Below, one piece after another: positions 1 through 10,649 of a stretch of 64,000 nt of DNA (its first letter is position 1; every line of letters begins with the position of its first letter). Location: positions 156,521,001 to 156,585,000 of the forward strand of contig NC_081295.1 in NCBI RefSeq assembly GCF_030435805.1, in the 5' to 3' direction. The notes beneath the pieces are model-generated. The model saw only the letters and a list, made by a program, of their open reading frames with translations, searched no databases and had not been told where the DNA came from. A program made the translations under genes and the position numbers. This stretch comes from Mustela lutreola (taxonomy: Eukaryota > Chordata > Mammalia > Carnivora > Mustelidae).

Positions 1-125
1 AGGCAGAGAGGCAGGGAAAGAAAAAGGGGGAAGCAGGCTCCCCACTGAGCAGAGAGGCAGTGGGGCTTGATCCCAGGGCTCTGAGATCATGACCTGACCA
101 ACCCACTGAGCCACCCAGGCGCCCC
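1..125 (-). mobile_element. CAN-SINE (tRNA-Lys-derived), cut by window edge
   Basis: Reads as a CAN-SINE on the minus strand: the head (reverse complement ggggcgcctgggtggctcag) ends at 125 and the body runs leftwards out of the window. The A-rich tail is outside the window, so length and target-site duplication cannot be judged. Confidence 0.9.
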
Positions 126-759
126 ATACGATTTGTTTCTTAAAGAGGAGAGGATAAAAAAGAACTAACAGCAAAGCACACAACATTCCTTTAAAAAAAT
201 GCTTGAGGCAATTAGAAATAAAAGTATAAACCTGAAAACACTTAGCGCATTTATTAGATAACTCTAAAAAATAATAAACCTGGAAAAATACTTTGAACCC
301 TGAGACCTGAGACTTTCTTGTTTATGTGCTCTATTTTTTCGACATTCCAAGAAATACTTTTCAAGTATTTGTCATATGCCCTAAATGCTCTCCACCCTAC
401 TCATGGTGCACAACATCTCTCAAACAATGGGCTTCATTTCAGTTAGTTTCTTGCTTCTCCCCATAGTTGTGTTACAGGTTGATTTCTCCTTTTGTGGGCC
501 ATCTGGGAGGAATGTTATCTGTCAGAAGACTAATATTATAGCTCTCTTGTCATGGGATGCTGGCTACTATAAGAAATAAGGGTGATAAACAGTGATATGA
601 AACACTGCTGGGAGAGGTGAGTGCTTAAATATAGTCACTGGAGAATGTTTGTTCTCTACAAATTGATCCCAAATGGGATCTGGAAATTCACCGATACGTC
701 TTTATGAAAGTGTCTTGTCTTTAACTGAAATCCTATTTCTCCACCGACTAAAGTGAATG
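126..759. other. AT-rich stretch, no gene seen
   Basis: I see no gene or clear repeat here. The sequence is AT-rich, with only short open frames that have no recognisable protein features. Confidence 0.5.
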
Positions 760-1140
760 TATCCTCATCATTCCTAGGTCCCATGACATCTCCCCAACCC
801 ATGACCAACCATGCTGCCCCTAATGCCAGATCCCCTGCTTCTCTCCACCTCTCCTCCACTGATGTATTTCTTCATCTATCCAATCTCAGATCAGTGATCA
901 CTTCTTTCGAAAGCCTTTCCTAATCACTAGGAGTTGGAAAATTGCCCCGTTCCTATGCTTCTGTGAAAATGCATGAGTATTTATCTCTGTGGTTTCTTTT
1001 GGCAATTTTAAAATCCTTACCCTATTTTGTTCAATCATATTATAATAATCAGCGCATGGGCCGTTTACTACCCCAGCCTGTCCAATTTTTCAGGACATCT
1101 GGTACCTCCAGAGCCTAGGTCAGCATTGGGCACATTGTGA
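760..1140 (+). mobile_element. L2 LINE 3'-end fragment
   Basis: Pyrimidine-rich text followed by phrases typical of the L2 3' end (for example 'aagcctttcctaatcac' and, near the end, 'cctaggtcagcattgggcac'). Old and diverged, non-coding. Confidence 0.5.
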
Positions 1141-1973
1141 GCTACTCATTAATTCTTTTAAAGTAAATGCTTAGCAACTTACTGCAAAATGAACTATTAT
1201 TTATGCTATTGAGTTGATACCAGAAGGAAAAAATAAGACTGGCGATCTTGCCATCTAGGAAATACTGCTTCTCTTCTGTTTCCTGCAACATTGCGACCAG
1301 ACCAGTTTTGGGTGAAGAAAGAGTGTTTTCCACATTGCCATTTGCAGGAGGCGAGGGTACACCCACACAGGATTTGAGGAAAGATCATTTGGCAGTGAGC
1401 ACCTTCCAAACCCCTCTGGAAACGCTGGGGAGGAATGACAGTTTAAATGAAGAGAAAAATAACAAGTAGGCAAGGGCACCGCCTGTTAAGCAAATTGACA
1501 CCGATCACTGAGCCCTGGCTTTGCAGAGCCGTGGGAGGGACATGGAATCATCATGACACCTCTTTGTCACCTCCCCCCTCCCCACAGTGAGCTGGGCACA
1601 GCCCCCATCCCCAACGCAGCAGAGATCCCCAGACCAGCTGGGCCCTCGCGGAAGTTTGGGGGCATCTTCAGCTGGCTCTGGTGGTTCCTGCTTCTCAAGG
1701 TTAGAAGAGAGGTGGACACCGCAGCCCTGAGAGCCTCTGGTGACCCTGCCTGGAGTCTGGGAAGGAATCTGGACTCTGGTCTCCAGTACCTTTGGTGGTG
1801 ATTACAGCGTTTCTGTGTTGTTATATTAACAAACAAAAAGTGTAAGGGGAAATAAATACACCGTGAGTGAAGATACACTAAAAGAAAAATCACTCGAAAT
1901 CACTAGGTTTGGGAGCACCCAGAAGACGCGTGTAAAAATGCCTGCACGCGCAGAGAGGTAGGTATCAAGGGGG
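1141..1973. other. Unassigned sequence 5' of the first tRNA-Val
   Basis: Nothing recognisable as a gene. Small open frames at 1553-1801 (+) and 1567-1893 (-) lack domains and overlap each other. The last ~60 bases before 1974 resemble the 5' flank of the tRNA-Val genes at 5185 and 12284. Confidence 0.45.
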
Positions 1974-2046
1974 GTTTCTGTGGTGTAGTGGTTATCACGT
2001 TTACCTAACACGTGAAAGGTCCCTGGTTTGAAACCGGGTGGGAACA
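1974..2046 (+). tRNA. tRNA-Val (AAC), diverged copy
   Basis: 73 bases that fold as tRNA-Val with anticodon AAC. The acceptor stem pairs through all 7 positions using G-U pairs. The anticodon stem TTTAC/GTGAA and T stem CCTGG/CCGGG both close. Compared with the usual mammalian tRNA-Val-AAC, C56 of the T loop is T (TTTGAAA instead of TTCGAAA), which also damages the Pol III B box, and several other positions differ. A TTTT lies 15 bases downstream. It is the oldest-looking of the three Val copies, and its 3' flank (to about 2380) is homologous to that of the copy at 5185. It may be a weak gene or a recent pseudogene. Confidence 0.75.
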
Positions 2047-2448
2047 ACCATTTCTGAGAATTTTCTTTCACTTTTGAGGAAATGCCATCTTATAAGTGCC
2101 TAACTCTTTGTGACACCCACACCCCTGGGCTGGCCCAACATGAAAAAACACGGGGTTTCCAAGTTACCTGGATTCCAGCAACGCTGAGACTTACACCCTT
2201 ACCTGTGGGGCAGGGCACAGCTTGGAGCCCCACCTCTGAGAATAGGCCCGTCCTGGAAATCCACCCAGTTAAAATGCTTTCTTCTCATGGATTGCACTTT
2301 ATGTCGTCTGGAATCAAGAACTTTCCAGCATATCTGTTAGAATATTTTCTTCCAGGCTGTGGCTAGTGTCTCCTCTCTTAAATCAGTCTTCTCATGAAAT
2401 ATGTGTCTACCTCGGCTCAGGTGTTTCCAATCTAATAACCTTATAAAA
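2047..2448 (+). repeat. Old duplicated 3' flank of tRNA-Val (partner 5258-5605)
   Basis: Matches the downstream flank of the tRNA-Val at 5185 in order: 'aatgccatcttata', 'gaaatccaccc', 'ccagcatatctgttag' and 'ccaggctgtggctagtgtctc' against 'aatgccttcttata', 'gaaatccaccc', 'cctgcagagtatctcc' and 'ccagcctgtggccagtgtctc'. The copies are clearly diverged, with the partner far richer in GC. This marks an older duplication of the Val unit than the 2.5-kb one. No gene in this stretch. Confidence 0.75.
2061..2064 (+). terminator. Pol III T-run after tRNA-Val
   Basis: First TTTT after the tRNA 3' end, 15 bases downstream; TTTT is the standard Pol III stop signal. Confidence 0.5.
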
Positions 2449-2449
2449 T

Positions 2450-2610
2450 GAACATCAACACACAGTTCACAGAAAAAGAAATAAAATGTCTTCTAGATTT
2501 GACCAGATACTTGACTTACTCATTATCAGAGAAATGCAAATAATTAAACTATGGAGGATCTCTTTTCACTACCAGACTGGCAGAAGGAAAGCTTTGGCAG
2601 CATTGTCTGT
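2450..2610 (+). mobile_element. L1 3'-end fragment at duplication edge
   Basis: Text such as 'cagttcacagaaaaagaaat' and 'atcagagaaatgcaaat' is typical of the L1M ORF2 3' region. The match to copy B begins inside this fragment, so the left duplication breakpoint lies in L1 sequence. Confidence 0.6.
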
Positions 2611-3230
2611 TAGGGAGGATTCACTCATTCAGTAAATGTCTGCGGATCACCTGCTTTGTCACTGGCCCTGACACGACCCGCCGCACACCTGGATCCAGGC
2701 TCAGAGTCATGAGAGACTCATGTTTCACTGATGGCTCCAACCCAAATGCTCCTGCTCTCAAGGACGCCCCATTCTAAAATAAGCTCCGCTCAGCAGTCAA
2801 ACACAAGTCAACCGACCCTCAGCATATGAACTGGGGAGACACTGAAGCCATGTAAAATGTTTGCATTTATACACAAAGAGAGGTCAGGTTTAGGCTCAGG
2901 TCATTAAAGCACTTTTACTTCCAAGAAGGTCCAGAAGGACGTTTGTGAGTCCAGTAGAGCTGAAGATAATCTGTGGACTAGCCAGCATATTTTCAGATGA
3001 GAAGGACGCCTGACCTCACTTACTAAATGCCAGAAGAACTGGCCGCATTGTGACGACAACCAGAAATGTGTGCACAAAAAATTTCCACAATACTCCTTCA
3101 TGCTCGTTTACCAATTCTAGGTGTAACTTACCATGAAAATGGGGGCAATTAAATGCTTTCTAGCAAGTAAGTATGAATAAAATGAGTATCTTGGAAATTT
3201 CAGAAGTTGGAAAGGCTACTTCCAGGCAGA
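2611..3230. other. Duplicated unique sequence, no gene seen
   Basis: No gene or named repeat recognised. It is matched closely by 9905-10520 in copy B. Confidence 0.5.
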
Positions 3231-3420
3231 TAATATTTTTTTAAAAATTATTTATTTATTTATTTATTTCACAGACAAGATGATAAGTAGACAGAGACAG
3301 AGGGGGAATCAGGCTCCCTGCTGAATAGCAAGCCCCAGATGGGGCTCGATTCCTGGACCCTGAGATCATGACCTGAGCCAAAGGCAGAGGCTTAACCCAC
3401 TGAGCCACCCACATACCCCC
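3231..3420 (-). mobile_element. CAN-SINE inserted in copy A only
   Basis: Minus-strand CAN-SINE with its A-rich tail (poly-T on the plus strand) at the left and its head ending at 3420. Flanked by aggcaga at 3224-3230 and 3421-3427. Copy B reads straight through this point near 10518-10524 with a single 'aggcaga', a clean empty site. The SINE therefore inserted after the segmental duplication. Confidence 0.92.
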
Positions 3421-3599
3421 AGGCAGAAAGTGTTTGTAAAGACTGAGAATGGTTAAGTTGAAGGGAAAGATTTTTGGTCAAACAGTTGATTGTAAAATGA
3501 TAGAACGACTAACATCCTGGACAAGATAGGTTCCCCAATCAAATAATGAAGGAACTCCTGAGGTTTTTGTTTGTTTGTTTTTTAAGTTTGTTTGTTTTT

Positions 3600-3800
3600 T
3601 TAAGTTACGTGAAATCTGATTGATTTCTTGTGTGAAAGCAAACCCTCTGGCCAAGACTCAGGAAGTCCGTAATCAGAGTCGCTTGTATTACCCACTGAGC
3701 CAGTAGGGCATCCTGATAGCAGCAATGCTTTAGAAGGAACCTCAAGTGTTAGCCTTAGGAAGCATAAGAAAATCCGGTAGGCAGCCCTGAAGTCAAAAGG
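3600..3800 (-). repeat. tRNA-Met-like retroposon, copy 1 (T arm lost)
   Basis: On the minus strand: a ~75-base leader, then a tRNA-like core starting at 3709 (GCCCTACTGGCTCAGTGGG), then a trailer ending in 'cacgtaactt' and an (AAAC)n-rich tail. The core resembles elongator tRNA-Met in spacing, but its anticodon region is altered, and in this copy about 15 bases of the T arm are missing relative to the copy near 10716. The A-rich tail suggests retroposition. Not a working tRNA. Confidence 0.6.
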
Positions 3801-3805
3801 ACCCG

Positions 3806-3809
3806 AAAA
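3806..3809 (-). terminator. Pol III T-run after tRNA-Ile (copy A)
   Basis: TTTT on the minus strand, about 12 bases after the tRNA 3' end. Confidence 0.55.
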
Positions 3810-3820
3810 CAAAGGCAAGA

Positions 3821-3894
3821 TGGCCAGTACGGGGCTCGAACCCGCGACCTTGGCGTTATTAGCACCACGCTCTAACCAGCTGAGCTAACCGGCC
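3821..3894 (-). tRNA. tRNA-Ile (AAT), copy A
   Basis: 74-base minus-strand tRNA that reads 5' GGCCGGTTAGCTCAGCTGG and ends in the discriminator A. The anticodon loop is CTAATAA (anticodon AAT, decoding AUU/AUC after A34-to-inosine editing), closed by TGGTG/CGCCA. The T arm GCGGG-TTCGAAC-CCCGT is complete, and A and B boxes match the Pol III consensus. No mismatch is visible in any stem. It is identical over all 74 bases to the gene at 10894, with nearly identical flanks, as expected for a recent or gene-converted duplicate. Very likely functional. Confidence 0.97.
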
Positions 3895-4870
3895 AACCCG
3901 CTGTGAGCGCTTCCCGCTCCAAATTTTAAAGCCCTATCTATGTCCTGCAGCAGCTCTTCATGGAAACTAGACGTTTTCTTCCTTTCCTCATTCCACCCAA
4001 GCTCAAATCAACACAAACACTGAAAGAAAAAAGTCCATCTGCAAGCACAAATAAACCTCACGAGGAAATTTCCTCTTTCTCAAATCCTGCCGTTTGATCA
4101 AAATCTCAGCAAATCTTTCCCCACTCCCCACCAACCACCGAAAAGCTAATCTTAAAATCCACATGGAAATGCGAAAGACCGAGGAAGGAAATATAATTTG
4201 AAAAAAAGAAAGGAAAGAAAGAGAGAGAGAGAAAGAAAAGGACCCAAGCTGGCGGATATATTGTTCTTGATTTGAACACCCTATGCTATGAGGCAGTAAC
4301 CCAGAGTGGAAGAGTGGCCAACAGGGCAGCCGTACAAATCCACGGAACAGAGCAGGGTGGAGAAGTCACGCCACCCACATATGGCCAAGGATAGTCTCTT
4401 CAGCAAGGAGTGCGGGGGACAATGGCCAGTCACGTGACGAAGCCTTCCTGGTCATTAGGAAAATGCAAATGAAAATCCCAGGAAGGTAGCATTCTGTGCT
4501 CACAGGTATGGGAGGGGTTCTCCTTGGAGCTCTGGGCCCTGCGGAAGTTTGGAAATGTGGCTCCAGGCCCCATTAGAAAGGTCACTAGCGAGCTGTGGTG
4601 GGCCTTTCGGTTTAGGACATGGGCCCTCCTGGTGTTGTAACAACATCATGGAATATTGCAGAGGGGAAACAGCCTCCTGCCTGCCTCTCACGTAGGCCAT
4701 GTGACATCCGTAGACACACTAGGCTCACTCATGGGCACCGAGTCCAGCCCGGGACAGTCCGACAGTCTCCTCCCCATTTCAGTCCTCACTCTGCCTGGCA
4801 CACAGGTGGGCACATCCCCCACTTAGTCCTCAACTTCTATGGGTCCCGCCCCGCACTGCCCCGCCCAGAA
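3895..4870. other. 5' flank of tRNA-Ile, duplicated, no protein gene seen
   Basis: No protein gene recognised. It includes a GA-rich simple repeat at 4201-4241 and matches 10968-11956 in copy B at very high identity. Confidence 0.5.
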
Positions 4871-4874
4871 TGGG

Positions 4875-5089
4875 CACTTTCCAGTGCTACCTACACGGAT
4901 TTACTTATACTTTCCTACGGAAGGCGAGCACCTGAGGTTCCTTCTAAACCATTGATGTTATCAGGGTACCTTACTGGCTCAGTGGGTAGCGCAGGCGACT
5001 CTGCTCACGGGCTTCCTGAGTTCCAGCCCCATCACCTTGGCCAGAGAGCTTGCTTTCACACGAGAGAGAAACTAGATTTCACGTAACTT

Positions 5090-5115
<26 letters not shown>
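4875..5115 (+). repeat. tRNA-Met-like retroposon with poly-A tail, copy 3
   Basis: Plus-strand copy of the element also present inverted at 3600-3800 and 10650-10860. It has a leader ('cacctgaggttccttctaaa'), a tRNA-like core at about 4967-5040 (ggctcagtgggtagcgc, then 'cctgagttccagcccca'), a trailer ending 'cacgtaactt', and 26 A at 5090-5115. The core keeps a recognisable A box and the T-arm region of tRNA-Met, but the anticodon arm is altered. The poly-A tail marks it as a retroposed tRNA-derived sequence rather than a tRNA gene. Confidence 0.65.
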
Positions 5116-5120
<5 letters not shown>

Positions 5121-5184
5121 CGGCGGTCCTGGGACAGCCAGGAAGAGTCTATCCTGTATTAGGAGAGAAGCGGCCCGCGGAGGG

Positions 5185-5257
5185 GTTTCCGTAGTGTAGT
5201 GGTTATCACGTTCGCCTAACACGCGAAAGGTCCCCGGTTCAAAACCGGGCGGAAACA
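5185..5257 (+). tRNA. tRNA-Val (AAC), copy in segment A
   Basis: 73-base tRNA-Val with anticodon AAC (TTCGC-CTAACAC-GCGAA). The acceptor GTTTCCG pairs with CGGAAAC and the discriminator is A. The sequence matches the usual mammalian tRNA-Val-AAC except for T-loop position 57 (TTCAAAA rather than TTCGAAA). A purine at 57 is allowed in the B box (GGTTCRANNCC), so function is likely kept. TTTT follows at 5273. Its 5' flank matches that of the gene at 12284 and its 3' flank matches that of the gene at 1974. Confidence 0.95.
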
Positions 5258-5272
5258 GCTATCCACGTGAAG

Positions 5273-5276
5273 TTTT
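5273..5276 (+). terminator. Pol III T-run after tRNA-Val (5185)
   Basis: First TTTT, 16 bases after the tRNA end. Confidence 0.55.
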
Positions 5277-5299
5277 GTCACTTTGCGGAGGGAATGCCT

Positions 5300-6500
5300 T
5301 CTTATAATATCCTAAATGCCTGTCTTTGTCCACGCGCCCTACCCCAGGGGAGCCCACCTGAGAAAATACGGATTTTTCCAGGTTGCCCTCACCTGGCCCG
5401 CCCGCCTGGGCACTTGGACCCTTGCCTCCGACCGAGGCCCTCAGAGAATTGGACCTTCCTCGAAATCCACCCGGCTAACACTAAAGTAGACCCTTTCTTC
5501 TACGCTGCGGTGCTCTAAGGGTTCTTTATGGCGTCGGGATCGAAGCCCTTTCCCAGCACTCCTGCAGAGTATCTCCTTCCAGCCTGTGGCCAGTGTCTCC
5601 GGTCTCCCGACGGCCTTCGGAGATCTGCGTTCTGTTTTTCGGAAAATCGGAGCATCTCCCTTCCCGCGGTGCTTAGGGCACGTCCTGGGCACGAATTACC
5701 GGCCTTCCCCGCAGGCAGGCAGGCTCCCCCAGGCCTCTCCAGTCGGCTTTCCTGTTTTCTCCCGCTCCGCCCCGCGCGCAGCACAGCCAGGGGGCCGCAG
5801 CCCACAGGAGTCCCCGCGGCCAAGCCAACCAGAAGGCCGCCCCAACGGAAAACACTTTTTTCCCCCTTGCCAGCAGTATTTCCCAAGACCCGCGGTATAG
5901 GCTTCGCGAGTGCAGCGGGTGCAGCGGGCGGGCTGGAACCCACCTGGGGGCGCAGGGAAGGCGCGGAGACCCCGGCGGGCGGAGAGGGTTGCTTACCCCC
6001 AGCCTTCTTTCCTTTTTCTCCTGCCCTGCTGGACCCTCGTGCCGCCACCTGTATACCTCAGGCATCCGGTCCGCCGCGGGATCCACGCCGTCGAACCTTC
6101 CGGAGCAGCACGGCACCCCGCGGCCTGGGCTTTCCTGGGGGAGGGGGCGGCACCAGCTGGAAGTGGGCTCCACCGTCCGCTCCCGCGAGGCACGGGGCGG
6201 TCCCGGCTGGGAACCGAGAGGGGCTAGGACGGTTTCCCGGGGCGTGGGATGGAGAAGAGTCTGCGGGACAGACGTACACGGACTTGGGAACCGGGACGCT
6301 CCAGGCAGGGTCCGCGTCGTGGCACCCGCTCCTCAGGGACGTCGCCGCGGTCGCGAGACCCAGCTCCGCTCCTGGACTTTGCGGCGCGGTGTGCGGGATT
6401 TCTCTGGAGGGAGGAAGAAGAGGAGGAAATGGCATCGTGGCATGTTGCGTTGATGGGGTGTTTGTTTTCGTCACGGATGTTTTATTTCAATGGGGGCGAC
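5300..6500. promoter_or_regulatory. CpG-rich block (CpG island-like), no gene recognised
   Basis: Very GC-rich, with dense CG dinucleotides, in strong contrast to the AT-rich flanks. Overlapping open frames occur on both strands (the longest 5528-6517, +). They have low-complexity Pro/Arg/Gly/Ala composition and no recognisable domain, as expected by chance in GC-rich DNA. The first ~300 bases are the GC-rich counterpart of the Val 3' flank at 2047-2380. It could be the promoter or first exon of an unannotated transcript. No TATA box or splice pattern decides the direction. Confidence 0.55.
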
Positions 6501-6849
6501 CACACTCGGGGAGATGACACCCCGAGGTCTTAGCTGCTGGAGATACCGGCGGACCGCTGAGAACTGGAATTCTAGCCGGGGTGGGGAGGAGGGTTGAGTT
6601 TGCTGGGCTCTCAACCGAGGCCACTGGGTTTGTCCCCAGGGGACTAAGGGGATTTCCAGGATCCAGATTCTTAGGACTTTTCAGATTGTTTGGGGAAATT
6701 TAGCTGGGTTTCAGTTATATTCATAAAGACCAGATCAAATGCTGTGCGAGCTTTGCGAGGACAAAGAGATAAAGGCAGAAACTGGTGTTTCTAGAAGTAT
6801 TGACTTTCGCCTACATATTTTATGGCTTTTTTTTTTTTTTTAATCATGT
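6501..6849. other. No gene or repeat recognised
   Basis: Falling GC content after the CpG block; includes a run of 16 T near 6827-6842. Nothing further seen. Confidence 0.4.
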
Positions 6850-7300
6850 AACCCTTAAGATTATGGCCTGAAATCCTCTCCTTGGCGGGGAGGTGGAGGG
6901 GGTTCCTATGTCTTCAGCCTCATTTCACACTTCACTGCCCCTTTCCCTCCTGCCACACCAATCCCTCTTACTCCCCACCGAAGGATTTGTGGACTTACTA
7001 TTTGTTCTTCCTGAAGTGCTTTTCTTTACCTAGTCAATGTCTCCTCAGCCTTCATACTTGAGCTCAATCACTACTCCTTCAGAAAAAACTTCCCCACAAC
7101 CTTTTAAATAAATCTTCATATTTCTCTTAGGACTATGTCCCTTTGGTTGCAAAGTTTGTATTAATCTGTGCGATAACTTGCTCCGTGTCCGTCTCCCCGC
7201 CGAGAATATCATTTCCAAGAGGGTGGTCTGGTTCATCAGTGAAACCCTGTTGCATGCCTAACACACTCAATAAATGTTCAGGGAACAAATATGTGAACAC
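6850..7300 (+). mobile_element. L2 LINE 3'-end fragment
   Basis: Contains a pyrimidine-rich body and a 3' end reading 'acacactcaataaatgttca', the usual L2 terminal phrase. Ancient and non-coding. Confidence 0.6.
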
Positions 7301-7309
7301 TTAACTGCG

Positions 7310-7415
7310 GTCCAACAGGGTAAATGTTATCCCCATTTTGAGATGAAGAGCTGAGGCTCATACGGAGTAGCTCATCGTCTAATTTGCAGAGCTGGGCCCC
7401 ATCACCCGCAGAAAC
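7310..7415 (-). mobile_element. MIR SINE fragment
   Basis: Reverse-oriented MIR core: 'atccccattttgagatgaag', 'ctgaggctca' and 'gcagagctggg' match the complement of the MIR consensus. Old tRNA-derived mammalian SINE. Confidence 0.6.
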
Positions 7416-7444
7416 TTACCGTTTATGATGAGAACTCTCAGTCT

Positions 7445-7960
7445 GGACAAAAGAAACGGAGCAATATGAGATCACCATGTGTCTATCACCCAGTTACAAC
7501 GACCATTAATATTCTCCCACTTTTATCTTTACCTTCATCCATTCCTCAGTCTCCTCTGGGTTTTTATTATTATTATTTTTTTTTACAGTTCTTTTTATGG
7601 GTAGAAGGTACATGTTTCAAAATGTATAAATCTCTACTACAATCTTGAAAAATGGATACAGTCATGTAACACACATCTCTATTATTATAAACGGACCATT
7701 TCTGTCTCCCCAAAAGCTCCCTCTGGTCCTTTCCCAACCACCTCCACCCAGCCCTGTAGATAAAACGACTGTTTTGACTTATTTTTCAAGTTAGTTTTGT
7801 CTGCCCTAAAAGTTCACAAAAGTGGAATCATACAGTATTTACTCTTCTGTGTACCCCTTCTTCCACTCAGCATCCTACCTCTAAGATTCATTCAAGCTGT
7901 TACTTCTAACAATAGTTGAGAGTTTGCCTTTGTGTGAATGAATACACTGCAGTTTTTAAT
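7445..7960 (-). mobile_element. L1 3'-UTR fragment, antisense
   Basis: Text such as 'tggaatcatacagtattt' and 'ccacccagccctgtagataa' is typical of antisense L1M 3' UTRs. No intact frame. Confidence 0.5.
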
Positions 7961-9440
7961 CCACTCTCCTGTGGAGGGACATTTTTTAAAACAAAATAAA
8001 CGTAAACAAACATCATCCACATTATTAATATACCCATTTGCCCCAAACTGTTCTTTACATTCAGATCAATCTAATCTAAATTCCAACAGGTTTTTTTTTT
8101 ATATTGACAAATCTTTGCCTTCTAAAACCTAAATCAAGAAAAATCAAGAAATCTTGACTAGTAAGGACAAATTTGGAGGACTGACACAAGATATCAAGAT
8201 ATATAAAGTCATAAGAATTACATGAGTTGGTTTTCCTTCCCGAATTGACAAAGAGATCAACAGGAGAAAACACAGAAATGATAGTGTTGGAACTGTTGGT
8301 TAGCTGTGGTGTGGTCCTTCTACACACCATAATTATTGGGATGACAGCTCTGGATGCAAATATCAAAGGTAAAATGATAAAACTTTGGATAAAAAATAGG
8401 GGAGACTATCATCACATTATCATAGACAAAAAAAAATTAGAGCATGACATAAAAAGCTACAACCATTTTTTTAAAAAAGTTATTAGTTCTTTTCTGTAGG
8501 CCACTGCTGTTGACTGTAGAGAAATTGCAAAGCTAGACTCTGCTGACACTAGGGCTGAGAGGACATCAGAGCCACCAAAGCCAGTAGTCACGTTTCCCTG
8601 TCAGGAACCTCCCATTTATATGAAATATAATAAGCCGTGAAGCTGCAGCAGCCAGGAAAACCTGACTCATCGAGAATCGTGGAAATGTTTCAGGCCCAAC
8701 TTGTGTCATCAGAGGAAAACAAGGATGAATGATCAGGAGAGTCCTGATCTACCTACGGAGGGTAGTTATGCCAATAAAAGTCGCAATCCCATGTCCAGTT
8801 TCTGAACTTAAGAAAGATCTTCAGATTCAGAATCTGCTGAATGAAGAGACACCTCTTGTATCCCCAGGATGCGGCAGTTGCTTGTCTGAGGTTGTACAGC
8901 TGAGAGCCGGGAGATAACATCCACTGCTCTGGTTGAGGAAACCAAAGGCAGGCGTCTGGTTCCTCTGTGTGCCGATGAGAAGCTATGATGTACTTTCAGC
9001 GGATCCTAAATGGGTGTTGAAAATATCAAAGAAGCATGAAGATGCTACTGAATGAGGACAAGAAAGTTGTCAAATAGAGGTCATAAAAGAAAAGAGTGAT
9101 TTCTCCTACAGGGAAAATGGATTTCTACATGCTAACCAGTTGTTATCTTTCATGCAGGGATGTGAGTTAGGGAGTATTTGAATTTCATAAAGGAGAATAT
9201 TGAGAGAGTAAAAGGAAAAATACGGACTTCAGACCAAATTTATAGAGATCTGGGTTCTGTGGTTGTTTACTCTCAAAGGAACTAGATCAGCACTACTTAA
9301 AATATGGAAATGAGCAATGATTTCTGTAGGATCAAGGCAGTGTTTCAGATCAGTGGGAGAAAGAACAGCTGCCCCACAGCGGGGACCAAGGAGAGTCACT
9401 GTGCAGGACTCATACAGCACATGGGAAAAAGGACCCATTT
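7961..9440. other. Unassigned, likely old repeat debris
   Basis: No gene recognised. Short open frames (for example 8227-8499, +) have no identifiable domain. A short MIR-like piece may lie near 8860-8930. The rest is AT-rich and unassigned. Confidence 0.4.
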
Positions 9441-9905
9441 CCAATGGGTCACAGATATAAATGTAACATAGAAATGTGAAAATTCCAAAGGAAAACATAG
9501 ATAAAAGTTTTTATGACAGTAAAGTGGATAAACAGAACTAAAAACCCAAATAATTTTATAATTATAACTACAAAATAATGACCATACTTTTGCAAGGCAC
9601 AATCGATCCTAAGAGAAGTCCAAAGGCAAATGACAAATTAGAATATTTCAGTTACACCTCATAGACAAATGACTCACAGCCTTCAAATTTAAAGAGATCC
9701 TACAAATCATCAAGACAAAACTAACAATCTTAACGGAAAGATATCAACACACAGTTCACAGAAAAAGAAATAAAATGTCTTTTATAGATTTGACCAGATA
9801 CTTGACTTACTCATTATCAGAGAAATGCAAATAATTAAACTATGGAGGATCTCTTTTCACTACCAGACTGGCAGAAGGAAAGCCTTGGCAGCATTGTCTG
9901 TTAGG
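9440..9905 (+). mobile_element. L1 ORF2 3'-end fragment
   Basis: Phrases such as 'ggaaaacatagataaaagtt', 'caatcttaacggaaag' and 'cagttcacagaaaaagaaat' match the 3' part of L1M ORF2. The right part is shared with 2450-2610. The left part (before about 9746) is absent from copy A. Confidence 0.6.
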
Positions 9906-10649
9906 GAGGATTCACTCGTTCAGTAAATGTCTGCGGATCGCCTGCTCTGTCCCTGGCCCTGACATGACCCGCCGCACACCTGGATCCAGGCTCAGAGTCA
10001 TGAGAGACTCCTGTTTCACTGATGGCTCCGACCCAAATGCTCCTGCTCTCAAGGACGCCCCATTATAAAATAAGCTCCGCTCAGCAGTCAAACACAAGTC
10101 AACCGACCCTCAGCATATGAACTGGGGAGACACTGAAGCCATGTGAAATGTTTGCATTTATACACAAAGAGAGGTCAGGTTTAGGCTCAGGTCATTAAAG
10201 CACTTTTACTTCCAAGAAGGTCCAGAAGGACGTTTGTGAGTCCAGTGGAGCTGAGGACAATCTGTGGACTAGCCAGCATATTTTCGGATGAGAAGGACGC
10301 CTGACCTCACTTACTAAATGCCAGAAGAACTGGCCACATTGTGACGACAACCAGAAATGTGTGCACAAAAATTTTCCACAATACCCCTTCATGCTCGCTT
10401 GCAAATTCTAGGTGTAATTTACCACGAAAATGGGGGCAATGAAGTGCTTTCTAGCAAGTAAGTATGAATAAAATGAGTATCTTGGAAATTTCAGAAGTTG
10501 GAAAGGCTACTTCCAGGCAGAAAATATTTGTAAAGACTGAGGATGGGTAAGTTGAAGGGAAAGATTTTTGGCGAATTGATTATAAAATAATAGAACGACT
10601 AACATCCTGGACAAGATAGGTTCCCCAATCAAATAATGAAGGAACTCCA

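Larger units (their letters stand above)
2450..5257. repeat. Segmental duplication, copy A (partner 9746-12356)
   Basis: Direct-orientation duplicate. Both copies share, in order, an L1 fragment, a region of unique sequence, the tRNA-Met-like element, tRNA-Ile-AAT on the minus strand, a long 5' flank, and tRNA-Val-AAC. Between about 3895 and 4190 I see only about two differences from copy B. Copy A alone carries a CAN-SINE at 3231-3420, a longer GA-rich run at 4201-4241, and the plus-strand tRNA-Met-like retroposon at about 4875-5115. Copy B has unrelated sequence at 11957-12220 at the last of these positions. Confidence 0.93.

Noticed and set aside
5528-6517. 329-codon open frame (+) in the CpG-rich block
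   Set aside because: Pro/Arg/Gly/Ala-rich, no domain, overlapped by long frames on the other strand and other phases. This is typical of GC-rich DNA with few stops.
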